From positions 6,442 through 14,139 of the forward strand of contig DENY01000296.1 in the NCBI GenBank assembly GCA_002359825.1: DNA of 7,698 bases, read 5' to 3'. The stretch is from Bacteroidales bacterium UBA2632 (lineage in GTDB: Bacteria; Bacteroidota; Bacteroidia; Bacteroidales; Dysgonomonadaceae). A program made the translations under genes and the position numbers. Within the stretch, counting starts at the first letter, position 1; each line of letters begins with the position of its first letter. Shown here one piece after another: positions 1-7,698 of this stretch. The notes beneath the pieces were generated by a model, which made no database searches, had not been told where the DNA came from, and was given only the letters and a program-made list of their open reading frames with translations.

Positions 1-390
1 ATTTCCCATATACATAATAGTTGCAATTGACACTGTGGTGAACGCAAAGAAGAAAGCTCCCGAAGTGCGAGGATTGTGATTGATATAAGTCCCCAAGAGG
101 GGTTTCTTTTTATTGAGAAAGACCACAACGTCGATAAACAACCACAATATAGTCATATAGAAAATGAAGACCATCCAAGTTGACCCCATCAACCAAAGGA
201 GCCTTACTATACTCATTGGAAGAATGGGGTAAAGAAGAAGTCCTGTAAGATATAGCGTAAACTCTAATATGAAAACAGATGCAAATATAGCACGCCACGT
301 TTTCTTTTCTTCTAAAAGTATGATTCCTTTTCGAAAGATAAAAATGTTTATGGACAGATGCACAAATAGTGCATAGAAATATACAGTCAT
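1..390 (-). CDS. Partial membrane protein, probable second metallophosphoesterase (N-terminal 130 residues)
   Basis: This reading frame opens with ATG at 390 and stays open for 130 codons to the window edge, so the gene is cut off and its stop is not visible. An in-frame TAA lies three codons upstream (397-399), which fixes the start. The piece starts MTVYFYALFV and is almost entirely hydrophobic, with about four predicted membrane segments near residues 1-19, 33-55, 64-91 and 109-128. The pattern, including a W-rich third helix ending in an acidic residue and a short lysine-rich loop, matches the N-terminal membrane half of the metallophosphoesterase directly upstream (residues 68-133 there). 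It starts 14 bases after that gene's stop, so co-transcription is likely. I infer a tandem paralogue whose catalytic domain lies beyond the edge. No catalytic motif is visible here, so a membrane protein of another kind is possible. Confidence 0.72.
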   Translation of the reverse strand, partial: MTVYFYALFVHLSINIFIFRKGIILLEEKKTWRAIFASVFILEFTLYLTGLLLYPILPMSIVRLLWLMGSTWMVFIFYMTILWLFIDVVVFLNKKKPLLGTYINHNPRTSGAFFFAFTTVSIATIMYMGN

Positions 391-404
391 AACGTTTTAC
401 GTTT

Positions 405-1541
405 TTATGATTGTTTATGAATTATATCAAATACAGCATATTCTGATTGTGTACCCAATCTAAATTTGCCACCCCAAATACCAAGGCCCGAAGAAACATA
501 TATTTTTGTCATTCCTTTTTGAATCATTCCATACGGATTTTCAAAAATAGTCTCCACCACTAATGAGAAAGGGAATACCTGACCATTGTGTGTATGACCC
601 GAAAACTGAAGATCGATGTTTTGTTGCTCTGCCTGTTCCAAATTGCTGGGTTGATGGTCAAGTAGTAGCTTAAATAGGTTGTCATCTACACCATTAACAA
701 TGGCGCTCAATTCTTTTCTGTTTGCATTGGAAACATCGTCACGTCCAATCAACATCAAATTGTCTGTAACCATAAGAAGGGTGTCTTTTAATATTTTTAT
801 GTTTGACTTTTCATAAAATGCAATACTCTGTCGTATTCCAGCAATATACTCATGATTGCCCATACAAGCATATACACCCAAGGGAGCCTCAATGTTTCGC
901 AGTATTTTATCTAATCCCATACTCACAACTATCTCAGCATTGTTGTCAATCAAGTCGCCACCTACAATTACAATATCGGGGTTTTCAGCATTGATGATTT
1001 TCACCCACTCACTCAACTCATCCGCACCTATGGTGTATCCCAGATGAAGGTCGCTAATGCCAACAACCCTTATTCGTTCTTGGTCGGACGATAGTTTTGT
1101 GGTCTCGATATTGAAATGAATCCTTCTTTTGTTGTGATAGTTGAGATTGCCAAGAAATAACAATACAACCACTGTACTAATAACGACAATGAAGGATGTA
1201 TAGTTTTGATGTGTCAGCGAATATATTAAATCTTTGTCGATAAAATGAAATGCTTTATTTGAGAGTTTCACTAAATCAATAAGAATGAATATCAAAAAGA
1301 AATAGGCAAAAGCAATGAACCAAGCTGTCCCTATACGATATAGCAACGATCCCATAGTAAATGATAAACTCTTGTATAGCGGAAAAAACACAAACAAAGC
1401 ACCAACACAAATGGTAATGATTGTGATAAATGCAATACGAACTAAAAAGTTGGGCGGTATGAGTTGATAGAGCCGTAAAGCTACATAGTAATTGGCTGAG
1501 AGGAAAATAAGTAATGCAGAGATAAAAAAAACAACTTTCAT
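405..1541 (-). CDS. Membrane-anchored metallophosphoesterase (YkuE/YaeI-like)
   Basis: A 378-residue protein with a membrane N-terminal third and a calcineurin-like phosphoesterase domain. Hydrophobic segments lie near residues 4-25, 33-55, 68-92 and 114-133, followed by a basic stretch (NKRR, 137-140). The five metal-binding blocks of the family are in order: SDLHLG (D164, H166), GGDLID (D196), GNHE (N229, H230), the lone histidine in DHQP (H296) and GHTHNG (H316, H318). Together they form a two-metal site for hydrolysis of phosphoesters. The closest known relatives are YkuE/YaeI-type enzymes; YaeI of E. coli has been linked to lipid A precursor or UDP-diacylglucosamine hydrolysis only loosely, so the substrate is open. 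The gene lies 24 bases after the large LysO gene and 14 bases before a second similar gene, in what looks like one operon. The catalytic domain is intact. Confidence 0.93.
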   Translation of the reverse strand: MKVVFFISALLIFLSANYYVALRLYQLIPPNFLVRIAFITIITICVGALFVFFPLYKSLSFTMGSLLYRIGTAWFIAFAYFFLIFILIDLVKLSNKAFHFIDKDLIYSLTHQNYTSFIVVISTVVVLLFLGNLNYHNKRRIHFNIETTKLSSDQERIRVVGISDLHLGYTIGADELSEWVKIINAENPDIVIVGGDLIDNNAEIVVSMGLDKILRNIEAPLGVYACMGNHEYIAGIRQSIAFYEKSNIKILKDTLLMVTDNLMLIGRDDVSNANRKELSAIVNGVDDNLFKLLLDHQPSNLEQAEQQNIDLQFSGHTHNGQVFPFSLVVETIFENPYGMIQKGMTKIYVSSGLGIWGGKFRLGTQSEYAVFDIIHKQS

Positions 1542-1565
1542 AAATAATATTTTTGTTTTTGACTA

Positions 1566-2168
1566 TTATAAGTTCAAAAATAGACTCACCCAAATGGGTA
1601 CCGAGAAATCAATTATAATACCATGGAACAATGCTATAACCACGAAGTCGGAACCCGAGTATTTGCTGATGATTGGTAAAGTTGTGTCCATTGTAGTGGC
1701 ACCCCCTGCACAAATTGGTGCTAGATTGCCAAAGTACTTGACAATCCAAGGTGCAAGCAATAAAACAAAGAACTCGCGTATAATGTTTGCCAACAAAGCA
1801 ATTGTTCCCAATTCCGCACCACGATACTCTGTGATGAGAATACTCGAAAGTGAGTAATAAGCAAATCCGGCTCCTACGCTCAAGCAATCGGTTAGACTGC
1901 GCTCGTGGAGGAAAGCGCTTATGGCAATGGCTCCTGCAAAAGTGCCTACGGTCGTGGCCAGTGGAACTAGCATTATTTTGAATCCTATAGTTTTAGTAGC
2001 ATTCAAGATGTTCTTATTGGCTCCTATCTGAATACCCACAAAGAACAGCAGAATATAGAGACTCCATTTAGAGATGTCATTCTCTATAAAATAATTAGGT
2101 ATCAACCCAGGTATGGCAAGCACTACACCCAAAGCAAAAACGGAGAGATATATGAGTGACTGCTTCAT
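1566..2168 (-). CDS. Lysine exporter LysO family protein, large (C-terminal) subunit
   Basis: A 200-residue integral membrane protein that corresponds to the C-terminal two thirds of E. coli LysO (YbjE), an inner-membrane lysine exporter of about 300 residues. Conserved blocks, compared from memory, are FFVGIQIGANKN (42-53), GAGFAYYSLSSILITE (99-114), IIREFF (129-134, with an intramembrane glutamate E132 at a position conserved in E. coli) and GGATTMDTTLP (155-165). About five to six membrane helices are predicted. The start codon overlaps the stop of the 93-residue gene upstream by four bases (ATGA), a sign of translational coupling and of two parts of one transporter. Together the two products total 293 residues, close to the single-chain length. 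Lysine as substrate is inferred from the family. Confidence 0.9.
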   Translation of the reverse strand: MKQSLIYLSVFALGVVLAIPGLIPNYFIENDISKWSLYILLFFVGIQIGANKNILNATKTIGFKIMLVPLATTVGTFAGAIAISAFLHERSLTDCLSVGAGFAYYSLSSILITEYRGAELGTIALLANIIREFFVLLLAPWIVKYFGNLAPICAGGATTMDTTLPIISKYSGSDFVVIALFHGIIIDFSVPIWVSLFLNL

Positions 2169-2446
2169 GATTGGTCTCTGTTGTTTTTGAAAAAACGATT
2201 ATATACAAACCATGCGCATAAAACACTTCCTAGGGTAGTAGCAAAGGCTATTGCAAATGCATCCATGCCAATGGTTGCAAAACCTTCGATAATTTGTTTG
2301 TTTGCACCTACAGCAACACCCAAAAAGAACAACAACAGAATAATAATGATATTGATAGTTGAACCAACATGCCTCAATTGTGTTCTATTTCGTGTTAGAT
2401 ATCCTATTGCTACACCTGACAATATAAAGAAGAAAACAGCTAGCAT
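2165..2446 (-). CDS. LysO family transporter, small (N-terminal) subunit
   Basis: A 93-residue membrane protein with three predicted helices near residues 2-17, 29-48 and 60-83. It matches the N-terminal third of single-chain LysO. The block LFFLGVAVGANKQI resembles LLFFVGIQIGANKNI in the large subunit, as expected from the internal repeat of this transporter family, and the following stretch (TIGMDAFAIAFATTLGS against TIGFKIMLVPLATTVGT) lines up too. It ends in a short charged tail. It is the first gene of the minus-strand operon and its TGA overlaps the ATG of the large piece. Since the two genes are intact, tightly coupled and complementary, I read this as a genuine two-polypeptide transporter, not a broken gene. 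It would act in the inner membrane with the large subunit. Confidence 0.88.
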   Translation of the reverse strand: MLAVFFFILSGVAIGYLTRNRTQLRHVGSTINIIIILLLFFLGVAVGANKQIIEGFATIGMDAFAIAFATTLGSVLCAWFVYNRFFKNNRDQS

Positions 2447-2494
2447 ATTAAGTCAAGATTTAGTTGATTCTATTGATTAAGCAAAGAGTTTTGG

Positions 2495-2502
2495 CAAAAG
2501 TA
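2495..2502 (-). promoter_or_regulatory. Candidate -7 box of the lysO operon promoter
   Basis: On the minus strand the sequence reads TACTTTTG, an exact match to the Bacteroidota -7 consensus TAnnTTTG. It lies about 48 bases before the ATG at 2446, which would give a leader of around 40 bases. No clear TTTG -33 element is found 19-21 bases further upstream, so this is a candidate only. Confidence 0.4.
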
Positions 2503-2620
2503 ATGAATTATTCGATATCTGTAAGAATTGGCCGATATTGCTTAGTTGTTAACTTTCGTTTTTAAACCCCTTCCAATAGATTAAATATTTATAAAACAAA
2601 CGTGACGAATGTTTAGAATA

Positions 2621-2628
2621 AATCTTTG
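2621..2628 (+). promoter_or_regulatory. Weak candidate -7 box for the outer-membrane receptor gene
   Basis: AATCTTTG differs from the Bacteroidota -7 consensus TAnnTTTG at one position (first base). It lies about 40 bases before the ATG at 2668, a usual distance. No TTTG is present at the -33 position. It is the best plus-strand match in the divergent region, but it is weak. Confidence 0.27.
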
Positions 2629-2667
2629 TGATTAACTTTAACGTTTAAAATTTTCACTTGCAATTGT

Positions 2668-5124
2668 ATGAAAAAGTATTTTATATCCCTCCTAGTTTTA
2701 ATGTCCTTCACTTATGTATATTCACAAGATGTTGTAGTTAAAGGACAATTGTTTGGCGAAGCTGAGAATGAGTTTCTTCCTTACGCTACAATTTCTGTTT
2801 CCAAAGATGTCGACCTAAAAACAATCACTAAAAAATTTGCCACTGATGACAAAGGATTCTTTTCGACTAAGCTCTCAGTTGGTGATTATTTTCTTGCATT
2901 CCAATATGTAGGAAAAAACACACTGGTGAAAAATGTGACTGTTCCAAAAGAAGAAACTGAAATCAATTTAGGTAGGGTAGTGGTTCTAGAATCATCTACT
3001 CAATTGGAAGAGTTGAGTGTTGTAGCTCAAGCCCCCTTAGTGAAAGTTGAAATAGACAAGCTTACCTATAACTTAAAAGACGACCCCGAGTCAGCAACTT
3101 CCAATGTGCTGGATATGCTTCGCAAAGTGCCATTGATAACAGTTGATGCTGACGATAATGTGCAGCTAAAAGGAGGGTCTAACTTCAAAATATATTTGAA
3201 TGGCAAGCCATCAAATATGTTGGCAAGCAATCCTTCACAAGTATTGAAGAGCATGCCCGCTAATAGTATAAAAGATGTGGAAGTGATAACAGATCCGGGT
3301 GCAAAGTATGATGCTGAGGGTGTTGGGGGCATCATTAATATTATTACCGACAAACGAGTAGATGATGGATATGCCGGTTCTGTGGGAGCAGGAGTTGACT
3401 CAAGGGGAGGATACAATGCAAATGCATACATTACGTTGAAGTATGGTAAGTTCGGATTTACAGGAAATACGAATTACTACACATATAAATCTCCTGAGAG
3501 TGAATCTACTTTCAAACGGCGTGATTTTTCTGTCGAACCAGAAACAATCCTAAATCAAAACGGTTTGTCGGGGTTTGATGGGAAAGGTACTATGCTAAGT
3601 GGTATGATTAGCTACGAAATAGATACACTCAACCTCTTGAGTGTTTCTATAAATGGTTATAATGGCGATGGAACTAATAACACAACGACTAATGTAAATT
3701 CAGTTGGCAAGTATGCATACGACTATGAAAGAATCTCAGAAAATACAAACGAGTATGGCTCTTTAGATTTATCGGCAGACTATCAGCGTTCATTCAAGAA
3801 AAAAGGCAAACTACTTACCTTATCTTATCGATATGGCAGTAATCCTAACAATAGTGATGGTACAACTGAAACACTTAATGTTACGGGAACACCCATACTT
3901 AGACCACAAGATTATAGAATGAGAAATCATAATGAGGCAGATGGCAAGGAACACACGGGCCAAATTGATTATGTAAATCCGCTAACAAAGAATCACACAA
4001 TTGAAGCAGGATTAAAATATATTTATAGAGACAATTCTAGTGTTGGCAACGATTTGTATTTTGATAAAACTACCGAACAGTGGTTAGACGATGAGCGTCG
4101 AAAGAATGATTTTCAACATGACCAGTACATAGCTTCGGGATATGCAAGCTACGGATTCAAAAAAGATAAGTTTGGACTCAAAGCAGGTTTACGTGCAGAG
4201 CAAACTAACCAGAATGTCAACTTTATTAGCCAAAACGACTCCCTGATTAAGACAGATTTTTTCGATATGGTACCCTCGTTGGCATTGTCTTATCAAATGA
4301 GTATGACACAAACTTTGCGATTGGGTTACAACATGCGTGTTTATAGACCTGGCATTTGGCATCTCAATCCTTATGTCAACAGTATCGACCCTTTGAATAT
4401 TAGTTACGGTAATCCTGACCTGGACGCAGAGAAAAACCACAATATTTCGTTGAACTATGGTTCTTTTTCGCAAAAACTAAACATAAGTGCCAGTTTAAAC
4501 TATTCTTTGACGAATAATTCAATTACCCAATATCAATTTGTGGAAGAAGGTGTAAACAACAGTACGTATGGCAATATTGGCAAGAGCCAGTCATTTGGTT
4601 TAAACGCATACATTCGATGGGCACCTACTGATAAGTTGAACATGTTTATAAACGGTAATGGTGACTATATCGACATTTATAGCACAGAAAATGAAGCATT
4701 GAAGAATAGTGGCTTCTCTTTCCGTGCATTCTCAGGAATCACTTATACTCTTCCTTATGAAGTTAGATTTTCAGTGAACGGTGGCTATTTTGGAAGTCGC
4801 ATAATGCTGCAGTCTAAAATGGATCCTTTCTACTTCATGTCTTTTGGTTTGACCAAAAGCTTCTTGGACAAAAAACTTGATGTAGCCATTCGTAGTAGCA
4901 ATCCATTTCAGAAGTATATGGACCATAAAAATGTTACAACAGGAGAAAATTTCACCCAGGAGAGTCTATTCAGACGACCTGCCCAATCAATTAGTTTGAA
5001 TGTAACATTCCGTTTTGGTGATCTCAAATCATCAATCAAAAAAGTGCAAAGAGGTATTAGTAACGAGGATTTGAAATCGGGTGGTGGAGATGCACAAGGA
5101 CAAGGTTCCACACCTAACGAATAA
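2668..5124 (+). CDS. TonB-dependent-receptor-like outer membrane beta-barrel protein
   Basis: An 818-residue outer-membrane protein. A type I signal peptide (residues 1-19, basic KK then a hydrophobic core, probable cut after VYS) is followed by a carboxypeptidase-regulatory-like beta-sandwich domain (about 21-108). Next is a plug domain (about 125-230) with the typical run NVLDMLRKVPL, KIYLNGKPS and AEGVGGIINIIT. A large barrel with many alternating aromatic strands fills the rest to FRFG at 781-784. ELSVVA at 115-120 resembles a TonB box. A polar 34-residue tail follows the last strand. This fits the Bacteroidota outer-membrane beta-barrel family related to SusC/TonB receptors. There is no SusD-like partner, transporter or regulator beside it, so the ligand cannot be inferred. 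It is transcribed divergently from the lysO operon and ends in its own hairpin terminator. Confidence 0.9.
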   Translation: MKKYFISLLVLMSFTYVYSQDVVVKGQLFGEAENEFLPYATISVSKDVDLKTITKKFATDDKGFFSTKLSVGDYFLAFQYVGKNTLVKNVTVPKEETEINLGRVVVLESSTQLEELSVVAQAPLVKVEIDKLTYNLKDDPESATSNVLDMLRKVPLITVDADDNVQLKGGSNFKIYLNGKPSNMLASNPSQVLKSMPANSIKDVEVITDPGAKYDAEGVGGIINIITDKRVDDGYAGSVGAGVDSRGGYNANAYITLKYGKFGFTGNTNYYTYKSPESESTFKRRDFSVEPETILNQNGLSGFDGKGTMLSGMISYEIDTLNLLSVSINGYNGDGTNNTTTNVNSVGKYAYDYERISENTNEYGSLDLSADYQRSFKKKGKLLTLSYRYGSNPNNSDGTTETLNVTGTPILRPQDYRMRNHNEADGKEHTGQIDYVNPLTKNHTIEAGLKYIYRDNSSVGNDLYFDKTTEQWLDDERRKNDFQHDQYIASGYASYGFKKDKFGLKAGLRAEQTNQNVNFISQNDSLIKTDFFDMVPSLALSYQMSMTQTLRLGYNMRVYRPGIWHLNPYVNSIDPLNISYGNPDLDAEKNHNISLNYGSFSQKLNISASLNYSLTNNSITQYQFVEEGVNNSTYGNIGKSQSFGLNAYIRWAPTDKLNMFINGNGDYIDIYSTENEALKNSGFSFRAFSGITYTLPYEVRFSVNGGYFGSRIMLQSKMDPFYFMSFGLTKSFLDKKLDVAIRSSNPFQKYMDHKNVTTGENFTQESLFRRPAQSISLNVTFRFGDLKSSIKKVQRGISNEDLKSGGGDAQGQGSTPNE

Positions 5125-5171
5125 TTCAAACTTATTAGTCAAACTCCATTGATGGAGTAAATCATAATGCC

Positions 5172-5215
5172 GATACAAAAAAGTGAGAGGAAGATTCTTC
5201 TCACTTTTTTGTATC
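5172..5215 (+). terminator. Perfect 17-base-pair hairpin terminator of the receptor gene
   Basis: The left arm 5172-5188 (GATACAAAAAAGTGAGA) is the exact reverse complement of the right arm 5199-5215, with a 10-base loop that can close further through GGAA/TTCT. The A6 and T6 runs flank a GTGAGA/TCTCAC core, the classic form of an intrinsic terminator, and it could work on both strands. It lies 47 bases after the receptor's stop. A smaller palindrome, ACTCCAT-TG-ATGGAGT (5143-5158), sits just upstream of it and has no T-run. Confidence 0.85.
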
Positions 5216-5219
5216 TTTG
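5212..5219 (+). promoter_or_regulatory. Probable trmD promoter -7 box
   Basis: TATCTTTG is an exact match to the Bacteroidota -7 consensus TAnnTTTG and lies 26 bases before the trmD ATG, giving a short leader of about 20 bases. Its first four bases are also the end of the terminator's right arm. The expected -33 TTTG is missing; that position falls inside the terminator loop (about 5189-5193). Confidence 0.55.
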
Positions 5220-5245
5220 CAAACACCCTTTTTATCTTTTAGATT

Positions 5246-5926
5246 ATGCGAATTGATATTATAACTGTCCTCCCCGAAATGATTCAAGGTGCACTCAACT
5301 GCTCTATACTCAAACGTGCACAAGACAATGGCTTGGTTGAAATTGAATTGCTCAACCTGCGCGATTTTGGCATAGGCAAACATCGACGGGTGGACGACTA
5401 TCCTTTTGGTGGCGAGGCAGGCATGGTAATGCAGATTGAACCAATTGATAATGCAATTGCATACCTTAAATCACAACGTGACTATGATGAGGTTATATTC
5501 ACATCGCCCGATGGAGAACAGTTTACCCAGAGTACAGCCAACCAATTGTCCATGATGAAAAATATCATCATTCTGTGTGGACACTACAAAGGCATTGATT
5601 ATCGCATACGCGAACATTTGATAACTCGTGAAATATCGGTGGGAGATTTTGTATTGACTGGTGGTGAGTTGGCTGCAGCCATGATTGCCGATGCAGTGGT
5701 CCGTGTTATTCCTGGTGCAATTGGTGATGAGCAATCTGCTCTGTCAGATTCGTTTCAAGATAATCTGTTGGCACCTCCTGTTTATTCTCGTCCTGCTGAG
5801 TACAAAGGCTGGCGAGTACCTGATGTGCTTCTCTCTGGTCATGAGCGCAAAATTGATGAGTGGCGCATTGAGCAGTCTATCATTAGAACTAAGAAGCTAC
5901 GTCCAGATTTGTTGAAGGATATGTAG
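5246..5926 (+). CDS. trmD: tRNA (guanine-N1-)-methyltransferase TrmD
   Basis: A cytoplasmic SPOUT-family enzyme that transfers methyl from S-adenosylmethionine to N1 of G37 in tRNAs with a G at position 36, preventing frameshifting. The 226-residue protein carries all family blocks: the start [31 protein letters not shown] (44-62), the cofactor-binding trefoil-knot blocks [10 protein letters not shown] (111-120) and [13 protein letters not shown] (132-144), VVRVIPG (151-157) and SALSDSF (164-170), with R153 and D168 at the positions of the E. coli catalytic pair R154 and D169. The C-terminal tRNA-binding part has [24 protein letters not shown]. It is shorter than the E. coli enzyme (255), as is usual in this phylum. 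It is not next to rpsP, rimM or rplS, unlike in proteobacteria, and appears to be transcribed alone. Confidence 0.97.
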   Translation: MRIDIITVLPEMIQGALNCSILKRAQDNGLVEIELLNLRDFGIGKHRRVDDYPFGGEAGMVMQIEPIDNAIAYLKSQRDYDEVIFTSPDGEQFTQSTANQLSMMKNIIILCGHYKGIDYRIREHLITREISVGDFVLTGGELAAAMIADAVVRVIPGAIGDEQSALSDSFQDNLLAPPVYSRPAEYKGWRVPDVLLSGHERKIDEWRIEQSIIRTKKLRPDLLKDM

Positions 5927-5938
5927 GATATGCTACAT

Positions 5939-5982
5939 TGCCCTCTTTCCTTTTGCAACCCTCCCATCTCACCTTCCTTCCT
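5939..5982 (+). other. C-rich, G-poor pyrimidine tract after trmD, possible Rho-dependent termination region
   Basis: This 44-base stretch starts 13 bases after the trmD stop and is almost all C and T with only two G residues. No intrinsic terminator with a T-run follows trmD. A C-rich, G-poor unstructured RNA is what Rho loads on, so this could be where trmD transcription is ended. This is inference from composition only. Confidence 0.3.
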
Positions 5983-5983
5983 C

Positions 5984-6151
5984 AAAAGTAGATTTTGTAC
6001 ATGTGCGAAAGTCCTTCAAGTTGACTTCTTGCCTTTTCGGATGCTCCGAAAGCACAAAAAATTGGCTTCTCATCATTTCGTACATCTCCGAAAGCACAAA
6101 AAGTTGACTTCTGGACATTTCGTACATCTCCGGAAGCACGAAAAGTTGTAA
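5984..6151. repeat. Tandem repeat of about 42 bases, roughly four copies, each with hairpin potential
   Basis: Taking the CGAAAG/CGGAAG core as a marker, copies fall at 6006, 6047, 6089 and 6131, so the spacing is 41, 42 and 42 bases. The middle copies differ at about 5 of 42 positions; the first is shorter and more diverged and the last is cut off after AAAAGTTG. Each unit can form a stem: TTTTGTAC with GTGCGAAA (5993-6010), TTTCGGA with TCCGAAA (6035-6051), TTTCG with CGAAA (6076-6093) and TTTCG with CGGAA (6118-6135). Base changes within the stem keep pairing through G-U. Because 42 is a multiple of three, open frames arise by chance on both strands. The copies are contiguous, with no unique spacers. 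Confidence 0.85.
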
Positions 6152-6179
6152 ATCGTAAGGATTATATGTGTCAAATTCT

Positions 6180-6210
6180 TTTGAGAAACGCCCGCTTTCC
6201 TTTATATTTG
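6180..6210 (+). promoter_or_regulatory. Promoter of the tyrosine phenol-lyase gene
   Basis: TTTG at 6180-6183 and TATATTTG at 6203-6210 match the Bacteroidota sigma-ABfr -33 (TTTG) and -7 (TAnnTTTG) elements exactly, with a 19-base spacer, which is within the usual range. Transcription would start near 6216, leaving a leader of about 35 bases that is A-rich and has no Shine-Dalgarno sequence. The element lies 28 bases after the last 42-base repeat copy. Confidence 0.8.
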
Positions 6211-6242
6211 TGAAGAATAAAATACCTAACCACAAAATTTAA

Positions 6243-7631
<1,389 letters not shown>

Positions 7632-7649
7632 AAGCGAACTTGAGTATAT

Positions 7650-7694
7650 ATAAAACAGAAGAGACGCGATTAATCGTGTCTCTTACTGTTTTAT
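7650..7694 (+). terminator. Strong intrinsic terminator after the tyrosine phenol-lyase gene
   Basis: The outer arms ATAAAACAG (7650-7658) and CTGTTTTAT (7686-7694) pair perfectly. The inner arms 7659-7669 and 7674-7684 add 11 pairs (one G-U) around a TTAA loop, with A7685 as the only bulge. The A-run and T-run at the base make it possible in both directions, so it could also serve a convergent gene beyond the edge. It begins 19 bases after the stop codon. Confidence 0.88.
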
Positions 7695-7698
7695 AACT

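Noticed and set aside
391..403. AACGT-TTT-ACGTT palindrome between the two phosphoesterase genes
   Set aside because: Five-base arms in a 14-base gap are too short to call a site.
1575..1582. TATTTTTG on the minus strand, an exact -7 box match upstream of the metallophosphoesterase
   Set aside because: It lies in the last codons of the large LysO gene, has no -33 partner at proper spacing, and T-rich matches are common in AT-rich DNA. An internal promoter is possible but unsupported.
2668..5124. SusC of a polysaccharide utilisation locus
   Set aside because: No SusD-like gene, glycoside hydrolase or sugar-sensing regulator is beside it, and the protein is shorter than typical SusC with a different barrel family pattern.
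5921..5938. ATGTAG...CTACAT stem over the trmD stop codon
   Set aside because: Six pairs with only two G-C pairs and no T-run; too weak for a terminator.
5984..6151. CRISPR array
   Set aside because: The units are contiguous with no unique spacers, the period comes from the whole unit, and there are no cas genes.
5930..6235. Open frames on both strands over the repeat region, encoding 14-residue repeats (for example 73 residues at 5930-6151 plus, 88 residues at 5969-6235 minus)
   Set aside because: A 42-base period keeps frames open by chance on both strands. The minus frame starts inside the tpl promoter region, most differences between copies change amino acids, and neither product has a recognisable fold. 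Treated as noncoding repeat.

Overview
The window reads as a chromosomal segment of an AT-rich member of the Bacteroidota, most likely Bacteroidales. The evidence is: promoter -7 boxes of the Bacteroidota type (TAnnTTTG) ahead of several genes, starts without Shine-Dalgarno sequences, an outer-membrane TonB-dependent-receptor-like protein of the carboxypeptidase-regulatory/plug/barrel type, a lysine exporter LysO split into two adjacent genes, and a short (226-residue) stand-alone TrmD. I cannot name the genus.

Layout. Minus strand, 2446 down to 1: an apparent four-gene operon. It holds the small and large LysO pieces (4-base ATGA overlap), then after 24 bases a membrane-anchored metallophosphoesterase, then after 14 bases the first 130 codons of a second, similar membrane protein that runs off the left edge. 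This last gene is easy to miss because its stop lies outside the window. A 221-base divergent region (2447-2667) separates the operon from the plus-strand genes. These are an 818-residue outer-membrane beta-barrel receptor (2668-5124), trmD (5246-5926) and a tyrosine phenol-lyase gene (6252-7631). The receptor ends in a long perfect hairpin terminator whose right arm runs into the probable trmD promoter. Between trmD and the lyase lie 325 bases with no convincing gene. They hold a C-rich pyrimidine tract, about four tandem copies of a roughly 42-base repeat that keeps hairpin potential, and a textbook Bacteroidota promoter for the lyase. A strong terminator closes the lyase gene at the right edge.

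Function. The genes do not form one pathway. TrmD is core tRNA modification. LysO exports lysine. The metallophosphoesterases probably act on membrane-associated phospho-substrates. The receptor's ligand is unknown. The lyase splits L-tyrosine to phenol, pyruvate and ammonia and appears to be its own transcription unit. I see no clear undescribed multi-gene system. The most interesting items are the tyrosine phenol-lyase (rather than the more familiar tryptophanase) and the 42-base hairpin-forming tandem repeat next to its promoter.
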